A DNA stretch of 64,000 nt from an uncultured Collinsella sp. (GTDB lineage: Bacteria > Actinomycetota > Coriobacteriia > Coriobacteriales > Coriobacteriaceae). The DNA is taken from assembly GCA_900757595.1 (NCBI GenBank), contig CAAEOL010000047.1, positions 3,531 through 67,530 on the forward strand, written 5' to 3'. Below the pieces are notes generated by a model. That model did no database searches. It was not told the origin of the DNA and worked only from the letters and a program-made list of their open reading frames with translations. The position numbers were made by a program, and so were the translations under genes. Below, in pieces: positions 34,499-44,289 of this stretch; position 1 is the stretch's first letter, and each line of letters begins with the position of its first letter.

Positions 34499-35328
34499 GC
34501 AAGCACTCCTCCCCCGCGCTCACCATGCGCGATGCGCTCTACGAGGCCCCCGGCCCCAAGATGCGCGCCAAGATTCGCATCGGCACCGCCATCTCGCTTG
34601 TTGCCGTCGCTGCACTCGCTGCCCTGGTACTGCAGCGCTTTTATGTGACCGGTCAGCTTTCGGTCCACTATTGGTATTTCTTTACGCACCTCACCACCTG
34701 GAAGTTCCTGCTTGCAGGCTTTGAGGGCACCGTTAAGGTCGCGCTTACCGCCGGCGCCATCGCGCTGGTGCTGGGTCTGGCCCTCATGCTCGGCCGCACC
34801 AGCGACATTAAGCCACTGCAGCTGGTCTGCCGCGTGCTCACCGACTTTTTCCGCGGCGTGCCGAGTCTGCTGTTCATCTACTTCTTCTTTTTGGTGCTGC
34901 CCCAGTACAAGATCGCGCTGCCGTCGTTTTGGATGCTTACGCTTCCCGTCGCGCTCGCCGCAGCCGGTGTACTTGCCGAGATCTTCCGTGCCGGCGTCAA
35001 CGCCGTGCCGCGCGGCCAGGTCGAGGCTGCCCAGGCACTCGGTCTCTCCAAAGCTAAAATCACCTTTAAAATCGTGCTGCCGCAGGCTATTCGGTTTATC
35101 ATTCCGTCGTTGATTTCGCAGCTTGTGGTCGTCGTCAAAGACACCACCGTCGCCTATGTGGTGAGCTACCCCGACCTCATGCAAAATGCCCGCGTGCTCA
35201 TCACCAACTACGACGCGCTCGTGTCGGTCTACCTGGTGATCGCGGTCATCTATATCCTCATCAACGTCGCGATCAACAAGGCCGCTGTCTACGTTTCGCA
35301 CAAGACCGGCGCGACCATCATCCGCTAA
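34495..35328 (+). CDS. Amino-acid ABC transporter permease 2
   Basis: 277 residues. After a polar start of about 30 residues and one extra helix, the HisM/GltK-type domain has the EAA loop VEAAQALGLSKAKITFKIVLPQ. RVLTDFFRGVPSLLFIYFFF is the family's conserved start. The length exceeds permease 1 because of an N-terminal extension and an extra helix, as in GltK/GluD-type partners in Actinobacteria. ATGA overlap with permease 1. Confidence 0.95.
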   Translation: MSKHSSPALTMRDALYEAPGPKMRAKIRIGTAISLVAVAALAALVLQRFYVTGQLSVHYWYFFTHLTTWKFLLAGFEGTVKVALTAGAIALVLGLALMLGRTSDIKPLQLVCRVLTDFFRGVPSLLFIYFFFLVLPQYKIALPSFWMLTLPVALAAAGVLAEIFRAGVNAVPRGQVEAAQALGLSKAKITFKIVLPQAIRFIIPSLISQLVVVVKDTTVAYVVSYPDLMQNARVLITNYDALVSVYLVIAVIYILINVAINKAAVYVSHKTGATIIR

Positions 35329-35364
35329 CGATTTACCACTTCGAGTCATAAGGAGCCGAGCACC

Positions 35365-36129
<765 letters not shown>

Positions 36130-36139
36130 CCGGCCACCC

Positions 36140-36175
36140 CGTGGGACACAAATCCATCGGGAGCGTTGTCCCACG
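36140..36175. repeat. Short hairpin downstream of the ABC ATPase gene
   Basis: A 9-bp perfect stem CGTGGGACA/TGTCCCACG around 18 nt with no T-tract, 11 bases after the stop. Its presence here argues against the frame's first possible start (36141) for the next gene. Confidence 0.6.
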
Positions 36176-36218
36176 TCTCTCATGCGCCCTGTCACCTTCA
36201 GATTCGAAAGCAGCACCT

Positions 36219-37028
36219 ATGATCGGAACTCGTACTTCATCGTCCTACACCCCGCACGTCGACGTCGCCCCCGCCGACCGCCCACTCATCCTCGTCGCGC
36301 CGCGCTGGGAAGAGGCAAAGCCGTTTTTAAGCGAGACGCTCTCCCCCAACGAGGAAATCGCAAGTGTCTTTGTCGACGCCATCCTTGCCGCCGGCGGCCT
36401 GCCGCTGCAGATGTCCATCACCGAAGACATCGATGTTATCCGTCATTACGTGGAAATCGCCGACGGCATCGCCATTCCCGGCGGCCCGGACGTCAACCCC
36501 AAACGCTGGGGCGACGAGCGTCCTTACGACCCCACGCTGTGCTGCGAGATTCGCGACCGTTTTGAGTTTAAGCTGGTTAACGAGGTGCTTCGCGCCAAGA
36601 AGCCGCTCTTTACCACCTGCCGCGGCACGCAGCTGCTCAATGTCGCCACCGGCGGCACCCTGTGCATGGACGTGCCGAGCCTGGGCGCGCGCGAGGGCCG
36701 CACGCAGTGGCGCCATACCCACGTGCTCAACGACCCTGTGCATCCTGTCGAGGTCGTGCCGGGCTCGCTGCTGGAGCGCGCGGTTGGCGGGCACAGGTTG
36801 ATCCAGACCAACTCCGCACACCACTGCTGCGTCGATCGTCTGGGTAAAAGCACGCGCTTGGTCGCCAAGGCAACCGACGGCGTGCCCGAGTGCATCGAAG
36901 TCGAAGGCCAGCCTTTCTGCCTGGGCGTGCAATGGCACCCTGAGTATACGTGGAAGACGCTCGAGACCGACTTTAACCTGTGGAAGTCGTTTGTCGAGGC
37001 AGCGGCCAAGGTAAAGCAGGCGCGCTAG
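36219..37028 (+). CDS. Class I glutamine amidotransferase-like hydrolase (PuuD/peptidase C26 type)
   Basis: 269 residues from the ATG at 36219; the frame's earlier start lies in a hairpin. The catalytic Cys134 sits in FTTCRGTQLLNVATGG, and the His/Glu pair is in GVQWHPEYTW. IAIPGGPDVNPKRWG is the usual glycine-rich strand. Family members cleave gamma-glutamyl bonds such as gamma-glutamyl-GABA. Its place at the end of a glutamate/glutamine-type uptake operon suggests a role in handling an imported gamma-glutamyl compound (inference). Ribosome site weak. Confidence 0.88.
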   Translation: MIGTRTSSSYTPHVDVAPADRPLILVAPRWEEAKPFLSETLSPNEEIASVFVDAILAAGGLPLQMSITEDIDVIRHYVEIADGIAIPGGPDVNPKRWGDERPYDPTLCCEIRDRFEFKLVNEVLRAKKPLFTTCRGTQLLNVATGGTLCMDVPSLGAREGRTQWRHTHVLNDPVHPVEVVPGSLLERAVGGHRLIQTNSAHHCCVDRLGKSTRLVAKATDGVPECIEVEGQPFCLGVQWHPEYTWKTLETDFNLWKSFVEAAAKVKQAR

Positions 37029-37062
37029 CTGGAAAACTGCACAGGTTAAATCCTCCTATGCC

Positions 37063-37100
37063 AGCGGGGGCGAGCACCAACCACGGCGCCCGTCCCCGCT
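37063..37100 (+). terminator. Terminator of the amino-acid ABC operon
   Basis: AGCGGGG...CCCCGCT with an inner GGCG/CGCC pairing, followed by GTATTTGG. Confidence 0.65.
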
Positions 37101-37139
37101 GTATTTGGTATGCTCGGTATGATCATCCCTCACAAACAA

Positions 37140-37958
37140 TCAAAGAAATCTCGACCGCAATCGGTCGACGGTAAAGCAAATAGCAAAAACGCTTGCTACG
37201 TTTATTAGGCAGTCAATTAAAATCAAAACGCATTGACCAATCCCCAACGGAGTCACACCGCAAATCCACATGAGCATCGAGGCTGGAAGCGGAAGCATGG
37301 AATTGGCCCCGAGCTGCATGTAGATCGCTACGACGTTGACAAGCAACAGCATGCCAATCGGACCGAAGCCGGACCCAAAATAGGAAACAACGATTACGCA
37401 AGAAGCCACGTATGCAAGGCAGGCAGCGGCAGCAAGAACAAGTCGATAGCAAAATACATGCAGGTTGAAATACTGTTGAGCATCCAAAACGATTACGCAG
37501 TTAAGACAGTACAAAACGACACTCGACAGGATAAACGCGCCCAAAAGGGCAAAAGAAGACAGCACCACTCGCGCAACGATAGCGCACACACGCTTCCCTC
37601 CCCGAGCCTCCGACAACCCCCACGGTTCCTCAATAAAGCCCGAACTGACAAAGCGCGGCACAATGCAAGCCGCGATGAACGGAAAGAACAATGCATGAGC
37701 CAACGGGGCTACGTTGAACAGCAGACCGCGAAAAACCTCTGCATTACCAAATAGAAGGACATCCTCTGCCGATAGCCGAAGCGTCGGGTCTGGGAAAAAG
37801 CCCAAGAAACTATTCTCACGGAGGCTACAGAACCACATCGGGAAAGAATTAAGCTGCAATACCACCATGCACGCATAAATCACCAGGGTTAAGGCGTACG
37901 CCCATTTGCTCACATGTTTTGATTCTGAATGGAGAAATCTTTTAATCTGACGAGCCAT
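37140..37958 (-). CDS. ABC-2-type permease subunit B
   Basis: 272 residues with six hydrophobic segments and no soluble domain. The ATG at 37958 is preferred to the GTG at 37967 because GGGGGTG stands at a suitable distance; the gene overlaps the end of the previous one. It shares a strand and tight spacing with a second permease (37942) and an ATPase (38763), a plan typical of bacteriocin or antimicrobial-peptide immunity exporters. Bases here are AT-richer than the housekeeping genes. Substrate unknown. Confidence 0.8.
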   Translation of the reverse strand: MARQIKRFLHSESKHVSKWAYALTLVIYACMVVLQLNSFPMWFCSLRENSFLGFFPDPTLRLSAEDVLLFGNAEVFRGLLFNVAPLAHALFFPFIAACIVPRFVSSGFIEEPWGLSEARGGKRVCAIVARVVLSSFALLGAFILSSVVLYCLNCVIVLDAQQYFNLHVFCYRLVLAAAACLAYVASCVIVVSYFGSGFGPIGMLLLVNVVAIYMQLGANSMLPLPASMLMWICGVTPLGIGQCVLILIDCLINVASVFAICFTVDRLRSRFL

Positions 37959-38766
37959 TGAGCACACCCCCAGCGCGAAAGCTCACGAGAGCGTAAAGCA
38001 ATACCGATAGACAGCTGACCGCCACGCCATATTCCAGAAGTGTCAGCTGACCCATATCGCTATACCCAAGGGCACATCCGACTCCAAGGTACGGCCCCGG
38101 AAGGAGGAAGATCCATCGCAAGGATGGTATGGGCGCCTGAAGGAAGGTTCCGTAGAGCGTCAAGCTCATGACAAATCCAATAATTATCGCAGCCCCGCTC
38201 AATACAGCGCTGCCTGTAATCCGATAGATGGTCACCGTCTCCAGCGCAATCGATATCACCAATACGGCGTTAATCATCATTGCGGGCAAAAATGCAGCCA
38301 GCATGCTATGCGCATAGTTTTGCCCTCCACGTGTTATCGCTATTACAAACAGAAGAAGGCAAAGCGCACTATATGCTGCGCCGATTATTAAAGCAGACGA
38401 AAGTACATGTGCCAGAACCCCGTTAAAGCGGGCAAGACCTCTTGCTGAAGAAATTCGGCATCCCTCTTCATAGCCGCGCTCCTGTAAAATCGCCAGGCAA
38501 ACGATGAGCGGAACGAGCAGAGAGGTGCCGGCAAAAGCACTGCGCACAAGGGACTCATCAGCCGCAGTAGGATCGATTACATTCCAGATGAAACCAATAT
38601 CCTCCCCGCAAACGCTATTGCCAAAGGCTAGCAACGTTGTTCCGCTTTTTAGAAAGATGCCGAAGAGAAGGCCGAACGCCAGCATAAGCGCAAGACCAAA
38701 CTTCGCCGGAAATATCCTGTACAAACGCATCATATCTGCTTTTATGGGATGGATCGCCCGCTTCAT
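37942..38766 (-). CDS. ABC-2-type permease subunit A
   Basis: 274 residues, six helices, beginning MKRAIHPIKADMMRLYRIFP. It has the LALMLAFGLLFGIFL opening helix and a long extracellular loop. It overlaps the ATPase gene by 4 bases and the downstream permease by about 17 bases, indicating coupled translation of all three. It resembles the ABC-2 permeases of lantibiotic/bacteriocin resistance modules in topology only; I do not see a specific family signature. Confidence 0.8.
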   Translation of the reverse strand: MKRAIHPIKADMMRLYRIFPAKFGLALMLAFGLLFGIFLKSGTTLLAFGNSVCGEDIGFIWNVIDPTAADESLVRSAFAGTSLLVPLIVCLAILQERGYEEGCRISSARGLARFNGVLAHVLSSALIIGAAYSALCLLLFVIAITRGGQNYAHSMLAAFLPAMMINAVLVISIALETVTIYRITGSAVLSGAAIIIGFVMSLTLYGTFLQAPIPSLRWIFLLPGPYLGVGCALGYSDMGQLTLLEYGVAVSCLSVLLYALVSFRAGGVLNGSSD

Positions 38767-39524
38767 AGCGAGACCGCCTTCATCAAGCGCCTGTAATACT
38801 CTTTTAGGGACGACGCCTCATCCCTTATGACGTCCATCGATTCCTTTTTTAGCAGTTCGCCGTCATGAATAAACAGGCAGCTTGTTGCAACCGATGCCAA
38901 CTCATCCAAATCATGACTAGAGATGAGCATGGTCTTACCCTGTTCTCGATTCAATCGACCGATAAGGGCCCATATACTCTCGATGCCCAACGGATCCAAT
39001 CCATTTGCCGGCTCATCGAAAATTAGTACGTCGGTGTCGCCCAATAAAGCCGTAGCTATATCCAGTCGCCGTTTCATTCCCAGAGAAAAACTGCTCACGC
39101 TCTTTTTCTCATCGACGTCCAGCCCGACTAGGCCCAAGACGCGAGGAACCTCACGTTTCTCATCGAGCCCCCATTCCGCACATCGGATCCGAAGATTCTC
39201 GGCCGCGCTGAGGGATTGATATGCACCGCTGGAATCTGGCACATAGCCAATACGCGCCCGCATCAGGCTAAGCTCTCTTTTTGATTTGCCCCCAAAGAGC
39301 TCCACGCTACCCGACGATGGCCCACAGAGACCCAATACGATTTTAATAAGCGTACTTTTGCCCGCCCCATTTGCACCAACAAGGGCACAGAGCTCAGACT
39401 GATCCACCTCGAAGGAAACATCATGCAACACACGCCGTTTCCCATAGCGCTTTGACACCTTTGATAGCTTTATCGCTGATGCGTTCATTGGCCTCCCGTT
39501 CCGCTTGATAGCAAAACCGCTCAT
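38763..39524 (-). CDS. ABC transporter ATP-binding protein (ABC-2 exporter)
   Basis: 253 residues. Walker A GANGAGKST, Q-loop GYVPDSSGAYQSLSAAEN, signature FSLGMKRRLDIATALLG, Walker B VLIFDEPANGLDP and the switch His in LISSHDLDEL. The FSLGM signature and the length put it with BcrA/CcmA-type exporters. The ATG at 39524 has GGGAGG seven bases upstream; the internal ATG 12 residues on has no good site. It is the first gene of a three-gene exporter operon. Confidence 0.94.
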   Translation of the reverse strand: MSGFAIKRNGRPMNASAIKLSKVSKRYGKRRVLHDVSFEVDQSELCALVGANGAGKSTLIKIVLGLCGPSSGSVELFGGKSKRELSLMRARIGYVPDSSGAYQSLSAAENLRIRCAEWGLDEKREVPRVLGLVGLDVDEKKSVSSFSLGMKRRLDIATALLGDTDVLIFDEPANGLDPLGIESIWALIGRLNREQGKTMLISSHDLDELASVATSCLFIHDGELLKKESMDVIRDEASSLKEYYRRLMKAVSL

Positions 39525-39562
39525 ATCGTTCCTCCCTTCTTTTATTGTTTTTCATCTTTGTT

Positions 39563-39591
39563 ATTGTTTGTCGATAACTTGCGTTTGTCAA
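39563..39591 (-). promoter_or_regulatory. Promoter of the ABC-2 exporter operon
   Basis: On the minus strand TTGACA (39591-39586) is followed 17 bases later by AACAAT (39568-39563). TATTGTTT-like words are repeated around it. Confidence 0.6.
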
Positions 39592-39603
39592 GATAATTTA
39601 TAA

Positions 39604-39628
39604 GGGGCCCGTGTTAGACACGGACCCC
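39604..39628 (-). terminator. Hairpin downstream of the XRE gene
   Basis: GGGGCCCGTG and CACGGACCCC pair with a 5-nt loop and one bulge; TTATAAATT follows on the minus strand. Confidence 0.65.
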
Positions 39629-39665
39629 ATCACACTGATATTTCGATTTAATTGTTCGCTTTATG

Positions 39666-39995
39666 CTACTCGTCGCTCAAATCGACAGCGAAGACCGATG
39701 TCGGGAGCGATGCCTCATTGCCTCCGCTATCTCGCATCTGCCTCACGGAATTTTTTGCGCGCTCGACAATAAGTTCCTCAAGCTCCCTCTCGCTCACGCG
39801 CTGAATAATATCTCCCGGTTGACAATCAAGTTCATCGCAGATATCGAGAAGCGTCTTAAGACGAATAGCTTTAATTTTTCCGTTTCTTAGCTTTGAAATA
39901 TTGGCCGGGGTATGCCCCGTGGCGCGAATCAGATCAGCGCTGGTCTTTCCGGTCTTAAGCAGCTGCGTCTCAAGCTCGATGATGAGATAGCTCAT
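39666..39995 (-). CDS. XRE/Cro-type transcription regulator
   Basis: 109 residues. The helix-turn-helix (LIRATGHTPANISKLRNGKIKAIRLKTLLDICDEL) fills residues 22-56, and CQPGDIIQRV is the typical end of this Cro/CI-like group. AGGAGG precedes the ATG. It lies eight bases after the DUF2975 gene on the same strand; DUF2975 membrane proteins and such short XRE regulators are often paired, with the regulator controlling the pair. The C-terminal 45 residues are polar and variable. Confidence 0.93.
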   Translation of the reverse strand: MSYLIIELETQLLKTGKTSADLIRATGHTPANISKLRNGKIKAIRLKTLLDICDELDCQPGDIIQRVSERELEELIVERAKNSVRQMRDSGGNEASLPTSVFAVDLSDE

Positions 39996-40003
39996 GTTTC
40001 CTC

Positions 40004-40564
40004 CTACACAAGCTCGTCAGACTGCTCTTGGAGCAGCGAGGCATAGCTCCAGATCACCGAGACAAACAAACAGACAGCCGCGCCGATAAGCGACCCCGCG
40101 TCAAAGGCAACGCCCTGGCAAATCGCGATAACGAAGGAATGGGGCACGACGCAAAGCTCCAGGCCGCCAATGGTGAGATTGACCGATCCATAGGCACCAA
40201 CAAGCGAAACCGCGGCGTTAACAGCAAAGGCAAGCGCGAGAACACGGATAAGCCGCACATGCGCCCTGGTAAAGGGCGATACGCCCCGCGAAATGTCACG
40301 GCTGATTCCGCACAGAACGACAAGCGAAATACCCATAACAAGCGCCATGCACAGTCCGCTTGGGATAACGATGCACCCGCCATTGACAAGCGTCACAACA
40401 CCGAAAGAATCGACAGAAGCAACGTTTGCAACCGCATACCAGATCACGTAAACAACCAACGCGGCAAAAGCGACGAGCATTCCCGCAAAAACGACCGCCA
40501 TGCAAAAACCAAGCTTCCTGATGTTTTCGCCCGCCTTGGCCATACGCTGAACGCTGTTGGACAT
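40004..40564 (-). CDS. DUF2975 membrane protein
   Basis: 186 residues from the ATG at 40564 (GAGG upstream); the frame to 40726 would start inside a hairpin region and is not supported. Four hydrophobic helices: residues 15-45, 65-90, 110-140 and 155-180. DISRGVSPFTRAHVRLIRVLALAF is the conserved central segment. DUF2975 proteins are of unknown function and are usually next to a small XRE gene, as here. A palindromic region at 40585-40618 lies upstream. Confidence 0.85.
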   Translation of the reverse strand: MSNSVQRMAKAGENIRKLGFCMAVVFAGMLVAFAALVVYVIWYAVANVASVDSFGVVTLVNGGCIVIPSGLCMALVMGISLVVLCGISRDISRGVSPFTRAHVRLIRVLALAFAVNAAVSLVGAYGSVNLTIGGLELCVVPHSFVIAICQGVAFDAGSLIGAAVCLFVSVIWSYASLLQEQSDELV

Positions 40565-40584
40565 ATACTCACCCTCATCGAATC

Positions 40585-40618
40585 TATCGTTATTCGAATA
40601 GTTTATCGAACAACGATA
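40585..40618 (-). promoter_or_regulatory. Palindromic operator upstream of the DUF2975/XRE pair
   Basis: TATCGTT and AACGATA are inverted across 20 bases, with the perfect palindrome TATTCGAATA inside. It lies 20-55 bases before the DUF2975 start codon and is a good candidate for the XRE regulator. Confidence 0.65.
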
Positions 40619-40710
40619 TGGATTGCATGCGGAAAGCCCAGCCGGTGCGCATAGGCCATTTGCTAATCCGAAGGAGTGAGCGTGAATTTTCGGACACTTA
40701 CCGAACGAGC

Positions 40711-40766
40711 GTGGATAATCTCCCACTTTGAGGCCGCCACGGGGCCTAAAACGGGAGATTATCCAC
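40711..40766. repeat. 14-bp-stem hairpin with 28-nt loop
   Basis: GTGGATAATCTCCC (40711-40724) is perfectly complementary to 40753-40766, with AGGCC/GGCCT pairing again inside the loop. No T-tract. It stands between the Hpt gene and the DUF2975 promoter. Confidence 0.85.
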
Positions 40767-40794
40767 TCTCATAGTCATCAAAGCTCGCAAGCTC

Positions 40795-41151
40795 TTATTC
40801 AGCCGCTTCGCGCAGGGCCGACATCGTAGCCGCATATTGCTGCTGCAGCGCATGCATCCCCTCGCGAGCGTCGTCAACGGCATCGGCACCACGCAGCGCT
40901 TCGGTCACCACGACCGCCGGCTCGTACAGATTATCGAATCCCAGGTTCTGGCTCACGCCCTTGAGCGTGTGCGCTGCCATAAACGCACTCTTGGCGTCTC
41001 CTGCCGCCATGGCGGCCTCCAGCTTGTCCATGCTCTCGTCATCCAAAAACTTGAGGGCAAAGCGGGCAAGCATTTCCTCGCCCATCAGCCGAGCGCACGC
41101 GTCATCATAATTAGCGCCGATCTTCTCATACGCCTCACGCATGGAAATCAT
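40795..41151 (-). CDS. Hpt (histidine phosphotransfer) domain protein
   Basis: 118 residues, a four-helix bundle with phosphorylatable His61 in AAHTLKGVSQNLGF, the Hpt signature. AAAGGAG lies nine bases before the ATG at 41151. It follows the REC-HD-GYP gene on the same strand (23-nt gap), so it probably passes phosphate to or from that REC domain. No histidine kinase is encoded nearby; the donor must be elsewhere. Confidence 0.93.
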   Translation of the reverse strand: MISMREAYEKIGANYDDACARLMGEEMLARFALKFLDDESMDKLEAAMAAGDAKSAFMAAHTLKGVSQNLGFDNLYEPAVVVTEALRGADAVDDAREGMHALQQQYAATMSALREAAE

Positions 41152-41174
41152 GGATTAAAACTCCTTTGGTCAAA

Positions 41175-43055
41175 CTAAATCGTGGGAAACGCAACGACGT
41201 CAGCGGGGCGTGCCAACGTCTCGGCAATTTGGTCTTGCACCTCGAGCAGACAATCGAGCAGCAGCGGGTTAAAGGTGCCGCACTTACCGTCCAGGATCAT
41301 CTGGATCGCCTCCTCGTGCGGGATAGCGTCCTTGTACACGCGCACGCTCGTCAGTGCATCGTACACGTCAGCCACCGAGACCACCTGCGCGGCGATGGGG
41401 ATATCGTCGCCCTTAAGGCCATCGGGATAACCCTTGCCGTCCCAGCGCTCGTGGTGCCAACGCGCAATCTGGTACGCATATTCCATAAGCGCATTGCCGG
41501 CGTGATGGCTACCCAGCTCACGCAGCATGTCGGCGCCGATCGTGGTATGCGTCTTCATAATCTCGAACTCCTCGGGCGTAAGGCGTCCGGGCTTGTTGAG
41601 AATCGCATCGTCAATCGACATCTTGCCGATATCGTGCAGCGCCGAAGCCAGGGCAATCGTGGAGCGCTCCTCATTGTCGAGGGAGATCGTGCCGCCATGC
41701 TGGACCAGACAGCCAAGCAGCAGCTCGGTCAGCTTCTCGATGTTCGTAACGTGCCTGCCGCTCTCGCCGTTACGAAGCTCCATGACGCCGGCCATGATGT
41801 CGATGAGCATGCGACTGTTCTTGACGCGCTCGTTGTACTGCTGGGACAGCAGGTTCGTCAGGCGGCGCTGTTTAGCGTATAGGCGGATGGTGTTGCTCAC
41901 ACGGCGGCGCACGACACGGGAGTCAAACGGGCGGTTGATATAGTCCGAGGCGCCCAGCTCGTACGCGCGCAGAACCATATCATCGGAATCTTCGCTCGAA
42001 ATCATGATGACAGGCAGATTGTCGATGCCCGATCGGCGCGACAGACCGGCCAGCACCTCAAAGCCGCTTATGCCCGGCATGACAATATCCAGCAGCACGA
42101 GCGACAGCTCATCGCCATAGCGGTCGACCATGTCGAGCGCCGCACGACCGTTATCGGCCTCGAGGATGCAATACTCGTCCTTGAGCATCTCATTGAGAAT
42201 GACTCGGTTCATCTCTGAGTCATCGACAATAAGCACCAAGGGCTTTTCGCTTTGGAAGGCCTCGATGGAATCGGCATCGGTCACGACCGTACCGGCTTTT
42301 GCCTTAGCGCGGCTCAGTAACTGGACAGCACGGCCAACGCCCTCATCGACCGTCTCGCCATGAATGCGAACGCCGCCAACACATGCCGTCAAGCTCACGT
42401 ACTCATGGCCCGGAACAATCGTGGCATGAACGGCATCGGATAACTGATGCAGGCGACGGGCGAAGTCATCGGAGGGAATATTGGGCATGACGACCACAAA
42501 CTTGTCACAGCCATAGCGTACAAGCTCGTCAGTCGAACGAATTCCGCTGCGCATGGCCGTCGCCACGGCACCGAGTGCAAGGTCGCCGGCATGACGGCCA
42601 CACGTATCGTTGAAGACCCTAAAATCATCAAGGTCGATCACCGCAACGCCGGCATTCATGCGGGCGCCACGAAGCTTTTCCTCGTAATATCGGCGATTGC
42701 GCACACTCGTCAGCACGTCGGTGTAGACAAGGTCCTCTTCTGCAGCCTCTTGCTCATCAATCGGGCGCACCATCAACAAGACGTGAGGCTCGCCCTCGAC
42801 CTTCAGAGGGCGCAGACGGGCACGGTACTCAACACCATCGTTGAGCAGTTGCTCCGACACCTCACCCGAATCTGCCAAGGCCTCAAGACTCGACTGACGC
42901 AGACAAGGGCAGCGATCGCCGGCGAGCAGGCAGTTAGGCTCGCTCTTAATCTGATCGGCCGACAGCAAACGCACCACGGGGTAGGTCTTCGCGACGCGGG
43001 CGACCTCGGCGGCGGCCTCCTCGTCGGTTAGATTGACCTCGTGATTATTGAGCAT
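41175..43055 (-). CDS. GGDEF (degenerate) - REC - HD-GYP signalling protein
   Basis: 626 residues. Residues 1-105 form a small sensor-like region; 110-260 a diguanylate-cyclase fold (LTSVRNRRYYEEKL) whose active-site GGDEF is replaced by GCDKF at 182-186. A receiver domain spans 272-390 with the phosphate-accepting Asp323 (LLDIVMPG). An HD-GYP phosphodiesterase domain fills 405-610, with HD at 474-475 and HHERWDGKGYPDGLKG around 534. The GGDEF part is unlikely to make c-di-GMP but may bind GTP, while HD-GYP may degrade c-di-GMP. AAAGGG stands upstream. Co-transcribed with the Hpt gene. Confidence 0.92.
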   Translation of the reverse strand: MLNNHEVNLTDEEAAAEVARVAKTYPVVRLLSADQIKSEPNCLLAGDRCPCLRQSSLEALADSGEVSEQLLNDGVEYRARLRPLKVEGEPHVLLMVRPIDEQEAAEEDLVYTDVLTSVRNRRYYEEKLRGARMNAGVAVIDLDDFRVFNDTCGRHAGDLALGAVATAMRSGIRSTDELVRYGCDKFVVVMPNIPSDDFARRLHQLSDAVHATIVPGHEYVSLTACVGGVRIHGETVDEGVGRAVQLLSRAKAKAGTVVTDADSIEAFQSEKPLVLIVDDSEMNRVILNEMLKDEYCILEADNGRAALDMVDRYGDELSLVLLDIVMPGISGFEVLAGLSRRSGIDNLPVIMISSEDSDDMVLRAYELGASDYINRPFDSRVVRRRVSNTIRLYAKQRRLTNLLSQQYNERVKNSRMLIDIMAGVMELRNGESGRHVTNIEKLTELLLGCLVQHGGTISLDNEERSTIALASALHDIGKMSIDDAILNKPGRLTPEEFEIMKTHTTIGADMLRELGSHHAGNALMEYAYQIARWHHERWDGKGYPDGLKGDDIPIAAQVVSVADVYDALTSVRVYKDAIPHEEAIQMILDGKCGTFNPLLLDCLLEVQDQIAETLARPADVVAFPTI

Positions 43056-43266
43056 ATGGGGCCCTTTCGATAAGTTCGCATGGTAGCGGTGGGTTCCAAA
43101 TGTTTCAAGGGTAACACCTTGCCGATGCAGGTAAGCACGTGAATGCTGTTACATTTTTATGAGTTGGCAGACGGCGCAATTGGAGCCGCAAACGTGAGGT
43201 TTTGAGCACGTTTGTTAACACGGCCGAAACGGTTGCGGGTGAAGCCTGTTTTGTTTTTTGCAGCTG

Positions 43267-44064
43267 CTAGAGCCCCAGAATGCCACGGACAGTCTGGGCA
43301 GCCGCTGCCGGGCGATCGCGCAGGCCGTTGTGCGCGCCGGGAACCATTACGAGTGGACAGTCCAAAAGCTCAGCCGCTATCCTCGTTCCCGCCTCGCGGG
43401 GCGTACCAATCGAGAGCTCGCCCAAAAGCACGGCGGCCACCGTTTTCGACGCACGAACGCTATCCCAATCGGGAACGCAGGTCATAGTAATCCCGTATTC
43501 GTTCGCCATGAAACTGCGGCCGTTGCGCAGAGCATGCTTGGCTTCTGCCTCGGTTAACTTGGGGGCCTCAGGGTCCGAATCGCCGATGGCGCCCAGGAAG
43601 GCCCGTAATGCCCTGGAGACCTTTCCCGCGGCGATCATCTCGAGCAAAACCGGGGCCGCGCCCAGGCCGGCGCCCTCATCCGTCACGGCGGGTTCATGCA
43701 GGATCGTACGCGAGATTATGGCGGGGTTTGCACGGAGAAGTTCCAGGGCCACCAACGTACCGGCACTGTGCGCGAGCACGTTTGCCGGAGCGCCAATATG
43801 CTCGATAACAGCTTGCAGGTCGGCGGCTTGGGCGGCGAGGTCGTAGCGTCCGTCTGCAGCGTCGCCACTCTCGCCGCAACCGCGGCGGTCGTAGGCAATG
43901 ACGCGATAGTCACAGGCGAGCTCGCGGGCGATACCGTCAAAAAAGGCACCGTCGACGCAGGCGCCGTGAACGCACACCAAGGCGGGTGCATCGGACGATA
44001 CATCCGGGCCGGCATACTCGCGGCAGGCAATCGTAGTGCCCGCATTCTCGACCGTAAAATCCAT
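43267..44064 (-). CDS. Alpha/beta hydrolase
   Basis: 265 residues. The oxyanion region VCVHGACVDGAFFDG, nucleophile Ser100 in the elbow AHSAGT, and the catalytic His in MVPGAHNGLRDRP fit the general alpha/beta-hydrolase-1 fold. YDRRGCGESGDA is the conserved strand-loop before the lid. It is related in pattern to esterases and haloperoxidase-like enzymes; the substrate is not evident. GGGGA precedes the ATG. It is divergent from the radical SAM gene. Confidence 0.9.
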   Translation of the reverse strand: MDFTVENAGTTIACREYAGPDVSSDAPALVCVHGACVDGAFFDGIARELACDYRVIAYDRRGCGESGDAADGRYDLAAQAADLQAVIEHIGAPANVLAHSAGTLVALELLRANPAIISRTILHEPAVTDEGAGLGAAPVLLEMIAAGKVSRALRAFLGAIGDSDPEAPKLTEAEAKHALRNGRSFMANEYGITMTCVPDWDSVRASKTVAAVLLGELSIGTPREAGTRIAAELLDCPLVMVPGAHNGLRDRPAAAAQTVRGILGL

Positions 44065-44289
44065 ACTGTGTCCCCATCGTCAACGCCCATCCAGTTGCAC
44101 GTCGGTACGGCTAGATGGACCCGCATTGCCTTACGCCTTGTTAACAGATTAACTGTACCCGACCCGAGGCTTTTCATGGCACGGCATAATGAGCGACGTT
44201 AAAAAACGAAACTTGTAAAGCAAGAGCCCGCGCCTTGCTTCGGAGTCGATGCTATGCTTAGGCACAATTGTCTTGAGGAGCATATGCCT

